Shown here one piece after another: positions 7,030 through 13,911 of a stretch of 15,613 nucleotides of DNA. The DNA is from DATLYF01 sp035575095 (GTDB lineage: Bacteria > Pseudomonadota > Gammaproteobacteria > Competibacterales > Competibacteraceae), in NCBI GenBank assembly GCA_035575095.1, contig DATLYF010000146.1:1-15613 (forward strand), in the 5' to 3' direction. Below the pieces are notes generated by a model. The model was not told the origin of the DNA. It was given only the letters and a program-made list of their open reading frames with translations, and did not search any database. Within the stretch, counting starts at the first letter, position 1. Every line of letters starts with the position of its first letter. The translations under genes and the position numbers were made by a program.

Positions 7030-8778
7030 ATGAACCGCTTTGCGCGTATTTCTCATCAGTCGATGGCGTTGGCGCTGTCCCTGGTGTCCACTGCCGCATT
7101 CTCCGGATCGCTAGTCGGGCAGCAGGCTGGGCTGCCGCGCGGCGGTGCCGTGACCAGCCAGCTCATCGTGCAATGGCGCGGCGAGAGCGAACGGGCCCTG
7201 GCCACGGTCTCGGCGGCGGCCGACCAAGCCGCCACCCGGCGCGGGGTGATGCTGAGTCTGCTGCGGCGCACCGCCGACGGTGCCCGAGTGCTGAAGCTCA
7301 GCCGTGCCTTGCCCATTGCTGAGGCGGAGGCCCTGGCTCGGGAGATTGCCGCCGGCGATCCGGATGTGGTCTACGCCGAGCCCGACCGGCTGTTGCAGCC
7401 GCAGTTCACGCCCAACGATACCCGCTACGGCGAACAGTGGCACTATCTCGGCAACCCCGGCGGCATCAACGTGCCCGTGGCTTGGGATCGGAGCACCGGC
7501 AAGGGGGTCACAGTCGCCGTGCTCGATACCGGCTATCGCCCGCATCCCGATCTGGCGGCTAACATCATCGGCGGTTACGACTTCATCTCCGATCTGTTCG
7601 TCGCCAACGACGGCAACGGCCGTGACGGGGATGCACGCGATCCCGGCGATGCGGTCCGCGCCGGCGAGTGTGGCGGCGGCTATCCGCCCGTGAATCTGCC
7701 CAGCTCCTGGCACGGTACCCATGTGGCCGGCACTGTCGCCGCCCTGACCAACAACGGCAGCGGCGTGGCCGGCGTGGCGTTCGGGGCCCGCGTGCTACCG
7801 GTGCGGGTGTTGGGCAAGTGCGGCGGCTATCTCTCCGACATCGCCGACGGCATCGTCTGGGCCACCGGCGGCAGTGTCGCCGGCGTACCGGCCAACCCCA
7901 ATCCCGCCAGAGTGGTCAACATGTCCCTGGGCGGATTCGGCGCCTGCGGGGTGACCTTGCAGAACGCCATCAACGGCGCACGCTCCCGGGGCGCCACGGT
8001 GGTGGTCGCGGCCGGCAACTCCAACACCGATGCCAGTCAGTTCCTGCCCGCCAACTGCACCGGCGTGGTGACGGTGGCGGCGGTGAACCGTGCCGGCGGG
8101 CGGGCTTACTACTCCAACTACGGCAGCATCGTCGACCTCGCCGCGCCCGGCGGCGATACTCGTAACGGCGCCGCTAACGGCGTCCTCTCCACCCTCGACA
8201 GCGGCACCACCGTGCCCAGCGGTTACACCTACGGCTTCTATCAAGGCACCTCCATGGCCACGCCGCACGTCGCCGGCGTCGCCGCCCTGCTGCTTGCGGT
8301 CCGCTCCGCCCTGACGCCGGATCAGGTAGAGAACCTGCTGAAGAACAACGCCCGCGTCTTCCCCGCCGCCTGCAGCGGCTGCGGCCGCGGCATCGTCAAT
8401 GCCAGCGCGGCGCTCGGCGCCGCCCTCGGCGGTGTCAGCTTCACCAACACCACCGACTATCCCATCCCCGACAACAATGCCAACGGCACCACCAGCAGCC
8501 TCACGGTCAACCGCTCCGGCGACGCCGGCAGCGTGGTGGTGGAGGTAGACATCCGCCATCCCAACATCGGCGATCTGGTGGTCGAGCTCATCGCCACCAA
8601 CGGCAGCATCTTCACCTTGCACAACCGCACCGGCGGCAGCGCCGATCACATCATCGGCAGCTACCGGGTCGCGGCCGGCAGCATCCCTGCCAGCGGTACC
8701 TGGCGGCTGCGCGTGCGCGATCGGGCGTACGGCAACACCGGCTACATCAACAGTTGGAAGCTGACCTTCGGAGCCTGA
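7030..8778 (+). CDS. Secreted S8 subtilisin-like serine protease with C-terminal P domain
   Basis: This 582-residue preproprotease has a signal peptide at about 1-25 and a propeptide to about residue 130 containing SQLIVQWRGES and DVVYAEPDR. A peptidase S8 domain follows with the complete triad: Asp166 (VAVLDTG), His228 (HGTHVAGT) and Ser408 (GTSMATPHVAG). Oxyanion-hole Asn330 sits in VVAAGNSN. Residues about 471-582 form a proprotein-convertase-type P domain (DIRHPNIGDLVVEL, then SGTWRLRVRD). Several Cys residues in the catalytic domain could form disulfides in the periplasm or outside the cell. The ATG at 7030 has AGGAAG at 7018-7023, 6 nt upstream. The open frame back to 6910 lacks a signal-like start and is rejected. 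The short-chain dehydrogenase gene follows after only 4 bp. The substrate is probably broad (nutrient or surface proteins), by family inference only. Confidence 0.95.
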   Translation: MNRFARISHQSMALALSLVSTAAFSGSLVGQQAGLPRGGAVTSQLIVQWRGESERALATVSAAADQAATRRGVMLSLLRRTADGARVLKLSRALPIAEAEALAREIAAGDPDVVYAEPDRLLQPQFTPNDTRYGEQWHYLGNPGGINVPVAWDRSTGKGVTVAVLDTGYRPHPDLAANIIGGYDFISDLFVANDGNGRDGDARDPGDAVRAGECGGGYPPVNLPSSWHGTHVAGTVAALTNNGSGVAGVAFGARVLPVRVLGKCGGYLSDIADGIVWATGGSVAGVPANPNPARVVNMSLGGFGACGVTLQNAINGARSRGATVVVAAGNSNTDASQFLPANCTGVVTVAAVNRAGGRAYYSNYGSIVDLAAPGGDTRNGAANGVLSTLDSGTTVPSGYTYGFYQGTSMATPHVAGVAALLLAVRSALTPDQVENLLKNNARVFPAACSGCGRGIVNASAALGAALGGVSFTNTTDYPIPDNNANGTTSSLTVNRSGDAGSVVVEVDIRHPNIGDLVVELIATNGSIFTLHNRTGGSADHIIGSYRVAAGSIPASGTWRLRVRDRAYGNTGYINSWKLTFGA

Positions 8779-8782
8779 ACCA

Positions 8783-9553
8783 ATGGACCTACAACTCACC
8801 GGCAAGACCGCCCTGGTCACCGCCGCCAGCGAAGGGCTGGGCCACGCTTGCGCCCGGGTGCTGGCGGAGGAGGGGGCACGGGTAGCCATCGTCGGTCGCA
8901 ACCCGGACAAGCTGGCCCGCGCCGCCGCTGGCACCGGCCTGATTCCCATCGCCGCCGATCTGGCCGACCCGATGGACCGGGAGCGGTTGTGGCGGGAGGC
9001 GGAGGCGCAGCTCGGACAGGTGGACATCCTGGTGCTCAGCAGCGGCCATCCGGCGGCGGTACCGTTCAGCCGTGCCGCGGATGCCGACTGGCAGCGCGGC
9101 GTGGCGCTGCTGCTCGACCCGGTGCTCGACCTCGGCCGCCGCGCCCTGCCCGGAATGCGGGCGCGGGGCTACGGCCGGCTGATCTGCATCGGCTCCATCT
9201 TCGGCCGCGAGCCTGCGCCCGGCTCGGTGGTGCAGAGCACCCTGCGCGCCGGGCTCAATGCCCTGGTCAAGTGCATCGCCAGCGAGGCCGCCGCCGACGG
9301 CGTCACTGCCAACGTGGTCTGCCCCGGCTATTTTGATACGCCTCTGACGCATGAGCTGGCTGCCCGCCAGGCGGCAGCCGAGGGGCGCAGTGCCGCTGCC
9401 GTGCTGGACGAATGGCGCGGTGCCTCACCGGCGGACCGTTTCGGCCGGCCTGAGGACCTGGGAGCGCTGGTGGCGCTGCTGGCCTCGCCGCGGGGTGCCT
9501 TCATCAACGGCACCACCCTGACCATCGACGGCGGGACCGTGCATATCCCTTGA
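8783..9553 (+). CDS. Short-chain dehydrogenase/reductase family protein lacking the Tyr-Lys catalytic pair
   Basis: This 256-residue Rossmann-fold protein of the classical SDR type is expected to be cytoplasmic. The cofactor motif is TAASEGLG at 13-20, with Ala in place of the first Gly. IVGRNPDK suggests NADP(H), and the C-terminal TIDGG is typical. Ser138 of the active site is kept. Thirteen residues later, where Tyr is expected, there is Gln151, and the expected Lys is Arg155 (VVQSTLR in place of YxxxK). The usual NNAG is LSSG. It is therefore either a divergent SDR subfamily with other chemistry or a non-enzymatic cofactor-binding protein. The start at 8783 has GGAG at 8770-8773 inside the end of the protease gene and lies 4 bp after its stop, implying translational coupling. 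Annotation as 3-oxoacyl-ACP reductase would not be justified. Confidence 0.9.
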   Translation: MDLQLTGKTALVTAASEGLGHACARVLAEEGARVAIVGRNPDKLARAAAGTGLIPIAADLADPMDRERLWREAEAQLGQVDILVLSSGHPAAVPFSRAADADWQRGVALLLDPVLDLGRRALPGMRARGYGRLICIGSIFGREPAPGSVVQSTLRAGLNALVKCIASEAAADGVTANVVCPGYFDTPLTHELAARQAAAEGRSAAAVLDEWRGASPADRFGRPEDLGALVALLASPRGAFINGTTLTIDGGTVHIP

Positions 9554-9686
9554 TGAGGTATGAACTCAGATCATGCCTCGCCACGCTTTTTAGTCGTTTG
9601 ACGCCACGCCATCGCCTGCCTAAGGTGAAGAGCCGTCGGGCCTCGCGTCCGAGCGGTACAAACCCAAGCACAACGGCAGGTCGATC

Positions 9687-10583
9687 ATGGCGCGCCCGGC
9701 TCTGAGCATCGTGAATGGCAACCCGGAACTGCTGGCGGCCTCTTGCGCCCTGGTGGCGGTGGTGGCGGTGGTGGCGGGGGTGGGCATGGACACCCTGGGC
9801 AAGCTGGCCACTGCCGAGGCCGACACCTGGCAGGTGGTCTTCCTGCGCTGGCTGTACGGCATGCTGCTGACCCTGCCGCTGTTTCTCTGGCATCAGGGCG
9901 GCCGGCGCGCGGGCCTGCTGCAGGGCTCGCGGCGTATGCACCTGTTGCGCGGCGCACTGAGCATCCTCGGCAGCTACTGCCTCTACTACGCACTGGGCGC
10001 GCTGCCGCTGTCTACGGCGCTGTCGATCTACTTCACCGAGCCGCTGCTGACTCTGCTGCTGGCCAGCCTGGTGCTAGGCGAGCGGGTACCGCCTCGCTGC
10101 TGGCTGGCGGCGGCGCTGGGCTTTGTTGGGGTGCTGCTGATCGCCCGCCCGTGGCATGACGGCGGCCAGCTCGGCTCTAGCCTGGTGGCGCTGCTGGGAG
10201 CGGCGTGCTGGGCGGCGCTGAGCGTGATCACCAAGCACCTGGGACGCAGCGAGAGCACCGTTTCGCTGATGCTGTGGCTGGCAGTGCTGGCCACGCTGCT
10301 GTCGGTGCCCTTCGCCGCCCAGGGCTGGCGTCCGCTGGAGTGGAGCGACCACGGCCTGCTGCTGGGGGTGGCGGCGCTGGGCTCGGTCTACAGCTTCTTC
10401 TGGATCGTCGGCCTCAAGCTAGGGCCGGCGGCGATTATGGCCAACATGCTCTATCTGGCGCTGCCGCTAGCCTACGTGGTGGGCTGGCTGGTCTTCGACG
10501 AGCGCCCCGGCAGCGCCGTGCTGGCCGGCAGTGCGGTGATCGTGGCGGCGGTCTACCTGGCCACACAGCGTGCGGTGGATTGA
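9687..10583 (+). CDS. DMT-superfamily (EamA) transporter
   Basis: This 298-residue inner-membrane protein has about ten hydrophobic helices arranged as two EamA repeats (about residues 15-140 and 160-292). The family-typical features are FLRWLYGMLLTLPLF, the helix-4 region YYALGALPLSTALSIYFTEPLLTLLLASLVLGERV, and the matching second-half segment LYLALPLAYVVGWLVFDERP. Relatives export amino acids, nucleosides or other metabolites; the cargo is unknown. The ATG at 9687 is preceded by a weak AGG at 9678-9680. The 133 bp before it show no clear promoter. The first helix is encoded in part by an in-frame 9-bp tandem repeat (9753-9779). The gene converges on the toxin gene, with 18 bp between the stop codons. 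Confidence 0.92.
   Translation: MARPALSIVNGNPELLAASCALVAVVAVVAGVGMDTLGKLATAEADTWQVVFLRWLYGMLLTLPLFLWHQGGRRAGLLQGSRRMHLLRGALSILGSYCLYYALGALPLSTALSIYFTEPLLTLLLASLVLGERVPPRCWLAAALGFVGVLLIARPWHDGGQLGSSLVALLGAACWAALSVITKHLGRSESTVSLMLWLAVLATLLSVPFAAQGWRPLEWSDHGLLLGVAALGSVYSFFWIVGLKLGPAAIMANMLYLALPLAYVVGWLVFDERPGSAVLAGSAVIVAAVYLATQRAVD
9753..9779 (+). repeat. In-frame 9-bp tandem repeat in the transporter gene
   Basis: Three adjacent units of GTGGCGGTG (9753-9761, 9762-9770, 9771-9779, the last with two changes near its end) encode VAV-VAV-VAG in the first membrane helix. Gain or loss of a unit would keep the frame and alter helix length by three residues. The G-rich strand could slow polymerases. 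Confidence 0.75.
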
Positions 10584-10587
10584 ATAT

Positions 10588-10609
10588 CAACGCTTCAACG
10601 CTCAACGCT
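10588..10609. repeat. Triple CAACGCT heptamer at the convergent gene ends
   Basis: CAACGCT occurs at 10588-10594, 10596-10602 and 10603-10609. It spans the 18-bp gap between the transporter and toxin genes and the toxin stop codon. On the minus strand it reads AGCGTTG and supplies an extra TGA after the toxin stop. No terminator hairpin is evident here. Confidence 0.6.
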
Positions 10610-11300
10610 CCGCCTCAGCACTCCACTGGCGCACCTCCAGCACCTCGGTGATGCGCTGGGTGCGCCCGTCCCAGACGTAGCGTAAATGGGGACCCTGCAC
10701 CGGGATACTCAGCGCCGGCGGGCGCAGGGCGGCGATGCACTCGCCCCCTGGCCGGCGCACGCTGCGGTAGGCCAGGCCCCAGGAGCCCTGCTCACGCAGC
10801 GCCGCGGCGAAGCGCTGGGCGGGGCCATAGTCGTCCGGGGCATGCAGCGCTGCGTAGTCGGGACCGCGGACATCGTGCAGCGGTTTCTGCACCCGCCCGA
10901 CGTAGACCCGCATGGCGATCTCGCAACTCGGCTCCGCGGTCAAGCGTAGGAAGCGCTCCCGGTGATAGCGGGTTTCGGCGATGGCAGTCTCCAGTTCGCG
11001 GGCGGCATAATAGACGCCGTAGCGGCCGTCGCTGAAGCGACTGGGGTGGCCGATATGGGTGAAGGCGGCCATCAGCGGCGAACTACCGGGGCCGCAGACG
11101 CGGTCCTGCGGCGTCACCAGGCGCAGGTCTCCGACCTCGTCGCGCAGGCGATCGTTGGTCAGGCTCTCGATCTCGTAGGCGAGCTCCAGTTCCCCAGGGT
11201 CAAGAATGGACTCGAACAGGTTGATCGGCGGGAAATGGGCAGGGACGATGCGATGCTGCTTCGGCCAGTCGAGCTCGGCCAGAGGCGGCGGCAGCCGCAT
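10602..11300 (-). CDS. RES-domain toxin (probable NAD+-degrading)
   Basis: This 232-residue protein carries a RES domain. The signature region reads HPSRFSDGRYGVYYAARELETAIAE, giving candidate catalytic Arg88 and Glu109. A later SWGLAYRSVRRPGG contains candidate Ser180. Characterised RES toxins (Res, MbcT, ParT) consume NAD+ or ADP-ribosylate targets and are neutralised by a cognate Xre/MbcA/ParS antitoxin; such an antitoxin gene lies directly upstream. The ATG at 11300 was chosen because it follows the antitoxin stop by 2 bp and has GGGG 6 nt upstream. The longer open frame to 11603 is only the shadow of the antitoxin gene. All three candidate catalytic residue types are present, so the toxin is probably active. 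Confidence 0.9.
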   Translation of the reverse strand: MRLPPPLAELDWPKQHRIVPAHFPPINLFESILDPGELELAYEIESLTNDRLRDEVGDLRLVTPQDRVCGPGSSPLMAAFTHIGHPSRFSDGRYGVYYAARELETAIAETRYHRERFLRLTAEPSCEIAMRVYVGRVQKPLHDVRGPDYAALHAPDDYGPAQRFAAALREQGSWGLAYRSVRRPGGECIAALRPPALSIPVQGPHLRYVWDGRTQRITEVLEVRQWSAEAER

Positions 11301-11302
11301 GC

Positions 11303-11719
11303 TCAGCCCCGCCAGGCGTCCAGGTAGCGGCGCACGTCGGCGAGATCCACCACGCGCCCGGCCAGCATGCGCTGCAGCGCGCTCTGACCATTGAACAGCG
11401 GCGCCTGGTTCGGCCGGCGCACCCAGGCGTTGGCCTGCTCCTCGGTGGGCAGCAGGATGCGCAACGCCTTGTAGATGCCCATGACGTATGAGATCCGCTC
11501 CAGGGTGTCCTGAGGCAGCAGCACCGCCGGCAACGCCCGGTACTTGTAATAGGTGGTCTTGCCGATGCCGCCGAGCAGTATCCGCTGCTCCTCGGGCGAG
11601 CACCCCCAGGCTTCGGTGATGTTGAAAAACGCCTTGAGGGCGACCCGCCCCTTCTCACGCTCGCGGTTGTCGTGTTGTGGCGGCGCGGTCCGCTGCTGGC
11701 GGTTGGTGGGCGCAGTCAC
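11303..11719 (-). CDS. Xre/MbcA/ParS-type antitoxin of the RES pair
   Basis: From the preferred GTG start the protein has 138 residues. A helix-turn-helix-like segment lies at about 39-65 (WGCSPEEQRILLGG, then TTYYKYRALP). The C-terminal MbcA/ParS-type region at about 97-138 (NAWVRRPN, then LFNGQSALQRMLAG and DLADVRRYLDAW) normally plugs the RES active site. The open frame runs back to an ATG at 11770, but that ATG sits inside an inverted repeat and upstream of the probable transcription start. GTG at 11719 has GAGG 8 nt before it. The short ATA/AAT-rich extension (MNINSFIVHIW) also differs in composition from the rest. It should repress its own operon and neutralise the toxin encoded 2 bp downstream. 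Confidence 0.88.
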   Translation of the reverse strand: MTAPTNRQQRTAPPQHDNREREKGRVALKAFFNITEAWGCSPEEQRILLGGIGKTTYYKYRALPAVLLPQDTLERISYVMGIYKALRILLPTEEQANAWVRRPNQAPLFNGQSALQRMLAGRVVDLADVRRYLDAWRG

Positions 11720-11735
11720 GGCTCGGGCCTCACTA

Positions 11736-11778
11736 TTCCATATGTGAACTATAAATGAATTTATGTTCATTTATGGAA
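11736..11778. promoter_or_regulatory. Three-half-site operator of the RES-Xre operon
   Basis: Three 12-bp half-sites match the consensus CCATAAATGAAC. They are CCATATGTGAAC at 11738-11749 (+), CTATAAATGAAT at 11749-11760 (+), and CCATAAATGAAC on the minus strand at 11776-11765. The first two are direct repeats 11 bp apart. The second and third make a perfect 9-bp inverted repeat (11751-11759 with 11766-11774, 6-nt spacer). The outer TTCCATA (11736-11742) and TATGGAA (11772-11778) also pair. This suits cooperative binding by an Xre-type antitoxin, alone or with the toxin. Confidence 0.75.
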
Positions 11779-11786
11779 AGATTCAA
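11758..11786 (-). promoter_or_regulatory. Probable promoter of the RES-Xre operon
   Basis: On the minus strand TTGAAT (11786-11781) and TAAATT (11763-11758) are separated by 17 nt, each matching the sigma-70 consensus at four of six positions. The patch is far more AT-rich than its surroundings. Transcription would begin near 11751, inside the operator and about 30 nt before the GTG start. This arrangement supports autorepression. Confidence 0.5.
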
Positions 11787-11828
11787 GCCGGCGCGCCCGG
11801 ACTGCGGAGCGGCGGCCGCGACCTGATC

Positions 11829-12863
11829 CTACCCGGGCGCGGGCAGCTCCGACTCGTCCGTGACCCGCTGCGCGGCCAGGAACGCGAGATAGTGCCGCGC
11901 CGTCTCTGCCGGCCGCTCCAGCATCGGCACATGCCCGCAATGTTGCATGATCACCACCTGCGAATGACGCAAGAGCGGACGCATCACCTCCACGCTGGAG
12001 ACGTCCAGCACCCGGTCGCTGTCGCCCCAGAGGATCAGGGTGGGGGCCTTGATCTCTGGCAGCAGCGGCTCCAGGGCCACGTAGCCGTTGATCATGAACT
12101 GGAACATGCGGCGCTGGTATTCACGCTCGCGCAGCAGCTGGTGGATGTAGCCGCGCTGCAGCAGCCGGGGCATGTAGGGGGCGCGCACGAACAGGAAATC
12201 CTTGAAGCGCTGAAAGTCCTCGGGGGATTGGAGCAGCAGCCGGTTGTCGCGGCCCGCGCTGGCTTCCAGGGCGGCGATCAGCTCACTCTTGCGCGGACTG
12301 TCGATGCCGGCATTGGCGAACAGGGCCAGGCTCAGCACCTGCTCCGGGTGGTGGGCGGCGTAGAGAGCGGCGATGTGTCCGCCCATGGAGTTGCCCACCA
12401 GGTGAAAGCGCTCCAGCCCGAGCGTCTCGACGAAGGCGTGCAGACGCTCGGTCTGGGCGATGACGTCGAACATCGCCGCAGGATCGCGACTAGAGTCACC
12501 GAAGCCCGGCAGATCAGGGATCAGCACCCGGTAGTTGCGCCGCAGCCGATAGGCGAATAGCAGCCAGTTGTCCTTGCTGGCGCCGAAACCGTGCACCAGC
12601 AGCACGGTCTCGCCGCCCCGGCCACCCTCCAGGTAGACCCAGTCGAAGCCGGCGGCGTACAGCCGGCGGGTGTGCAGGCCGAGGGCACGGCGTTGCAACG
12701 CCATGGCCAGGCGCAGGGTGGGTTCGGGCAGCAGCCAGCCCAGGGCGTAGCCGGCTGCAAGCAGCAGGATGAGCAGCAACAGTACCTTGATCACGATTTC
12801 AGCCACCCAGCTGGCGACGAACCTCCTGGCGGGCCTGCTCGCGGGGGGTGCGGGCGGCTTCAT
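11829..12863 (-). CDS. Membrane-anchored alpha/beta-fold hydrolase
   Basis: This 344-residue protein has an N-terminal basic stretch (RPARR) and one hydrophobic helix at about 22-45, so it is probably anchored in the inner membrane. The alpha/beta hydrolase domain shows the oxyanion-hole motif HGFGASKDNW at 91-100, nucleophile Ser159 in GNSMGGH, probable acid Asp283 in LWGDSDRV, and His311 in QHCGHVPMLERP. Relatives are esterases or lipases; the substrate is unknown. The start is uncertain. The ATG at 12863 overlaps the upstream gene by 65 bp, lacks a Shine-Dalgarno site and sits at the foot of a hairpin. A GTG at 12806 (325 residues) overlaps the upstream stop by only 8 bp and has AGGAGG 15 nt upstream, which is rather far. 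Both versions keep most of the helix. Coupling to the Sel1/LysM gene is likely. Confidence 0.88.
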   Translation of the reverse strand: MKPPAPPASRPARRFVASWVAEIVIKVLLLLILLLAAGYALGWLLPEPTLRLAMALQRRALGLHTRRLYAAGFDWVYLEGGRGGETVLLVHGFGASKDNWLLFAYRLRRNYRVLIPDLPGFGDSSRDPAAMFDVIAQTERLHAFVETLGLERFHLVGNSMGGHIAALYAAHHPEQVLSLALFANAGIDSPRKSELIAALEASAGRDNRLLLQSPEDFQRFKDFLFVRAPYMPRLLQRGYIHQLLREREYQRRMFQFMINGYVALEPLLPEIKAPTLILWGDSDRVLDVSSVEVMRPLLRHSQVVIMQHCGHVPMLERPAETARHYLAFLAAQRVTDESELPAPG

Positions 12864-13848
12864 CGACGCTGGGGATGCGCAGCGTCGAGCCTACCTTCAT
12901 GGAGTTGATGCTAGGGCTGGCGAAGGCCTGGGGGTTGGTGCGTTGAATGGCCAGCACCATCTGCTCGATGCTGACCCCGGTGCCGGCGGCATAGCGCTTG
13001 GCGATGGACCATAGGGTCTCGCCCGGGGCCACCGGCCCGTGGCTCCGCCCGCCGCCGGCAGAAAGCGCCGCGGCGGGGGTGACGACCGGTTTGGCTACCG
13101 CCGCTGCCGCCGCTGCGGGATTCACGACCACCGGGGCGAGCGGTTTGACGGACACGGTCGCCCCCGGTGCCGTCATGGCGGTCACAGGCGCGGTGGCCGC
13201 GGTCAGGGGTCTGGCGGCAGCGGCGGGCGTGACTGCGGCGGTAGGGGCCGGCGTCGGTGCGGCCGCGACCGTCGTCGGCGTGGCCGGCTTGGCGGCGCTG
13301 GTCTGGGGAACGGCCTGGGCGACCGGCTTGGCGGTAGCGGCATCGGCGGCTTTCCTAGCCGGTAGCAGATTGGCCAGACGGGTAGTGGTGGTGATGGAGA
13401 GCTTCTTGGCCTCGGACAATTGCTGGGCGCTCATGCGCGCGGCGACGAAATCGCGGTTGCGGCGCGCACCCTGGTCGCCTTTCTGCGCCGCCTGCTCGAA
13501 CCAGACGTAAGCCATCACATCATCGCGCGGCACTCCGTGGCCCTGGGCGTAGAGGGCGCCCAGATTGTTCTGGGCATCGACGTGGCCCTGCTCGGCTGCG
13601 CGGCGATACCACTTGGCGGCCTCCAGATAGTCCTGGGGCACGCCCTTGCCGGTGTTGTACATCACGCCCAGGTTGTTCTGGGCATCGGCGTGCTCTTGTT
13701 CGGCCAGGGTCTTGAATTCCCGGTAGGCCGTGTCGTAATCGCCGCGGCTGAAGGCCTCCACTCCGGCCCGGAAATCGGCGAGGGCTGGAGCGCCGGCCAG
13801 CAGCAATGCCAGGACTGCCCAGCGGGAAGCGCGACCCAGGTTGTTCAT
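12799..13848 (-). CDS. Periplasmic Sel1-repeat protein with FimV-type LysM domain
   Basis: This 349-residue protein has a signal peptide (MNNLGRASRW, a Leu/Ala core, cleavage near APALA-D at 24/25). Two Sel1/TPR-like repeats follow at about 53-88 and 89-125 (ADAQNNLGVMYNTGKGV and VDAQNNLGALYAQGHGV). A long Ala/Pro/Thr/Val-rich linker spans about 165-265. A LysM domain of the FimV/HubP kind lies at about 269-327 (HGPVAPGETLWSIAKRY, then VLAIQRTNPQAF and LRIP). It should sit in the periplasm, bind peptidoglycan through LysM and partners through the Sel1 repeats. ATG 13848 was chosen because AGAGG lies 8 nt upstream and the signal peptide then begins properly; ATG 13854 is possible. The linker is of uneven Ala-rich composition. 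Roles in polar organisation or envelope maintenance are inference from FimV. Confidence 0.9.
   Translation of the reverse strand: MNNLGRASRWAVLALLLAGAPALADFRAGVEAFSRGDYDTAYREFKTLAEQEHADAQNNLGVMYNTGKGVPQDYLEAAKWYRRAAEQGHVDAQNNLGALYAQGHGVPRDDVMAYVWFEQAAQKGDQGARRNRDFVAARMSAQQLSEAKKLSITTTTRLANLLPARKAADAATAKPVAQAVPQTSAAKPATPTTVAAAPTPAPTAAVTPAAAARPLTAATAPVTAMTAPGATVSVKPLAPVVVNPAAAAAAVAKPVVTPAAALSAGGGRSHGPVAPGETLWSIAKRYAAGTGVSIEQMVLAIQRTNPQAFASPSINSMKVGSTLRIPSVDEAARTPREQARQEVRRQLGG
12863..12888 (-). promoter_or_regulatory. RNA hairpin at the hydrolase start
   Basis: TCGACGCT (12863-12870) and AGCGTCGA (12881-12888) are perfect 8-bp arms around a 10-nt loop. In the minus-strand transcript the 3' arm ends on the A of the hydrolase ATG. 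It lies within the coding sequence just after the LysM domain and could couple or gate translation of the hydrolase. Confidence 0.45.
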
Positions 13849-13911
13849 CTCCATTACCTCTGCTCGAACGTTGTTATGCCGCAAGTCGTGCCGCAAGCAT
13901 AACCGTCGCCT

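Noticed and set aside
7795..9027. A 410-codon minus-strand open frame across the protease and SDR genes
   Set aside because: It is antisense to two genes with complete family motifs. Its protein is low-complexity Ala/Gly/Val/Asp-rich and shows no domain. Long antisense frames are common in GC-rich DNA.
11763..12560. A 265-codon plus-strand frame opposite the hydrolase gene
   Set aside because: It is the complement of a gene with an intact catalytic triad, and its translation is Gln/His/Val-rich shadow sequence.
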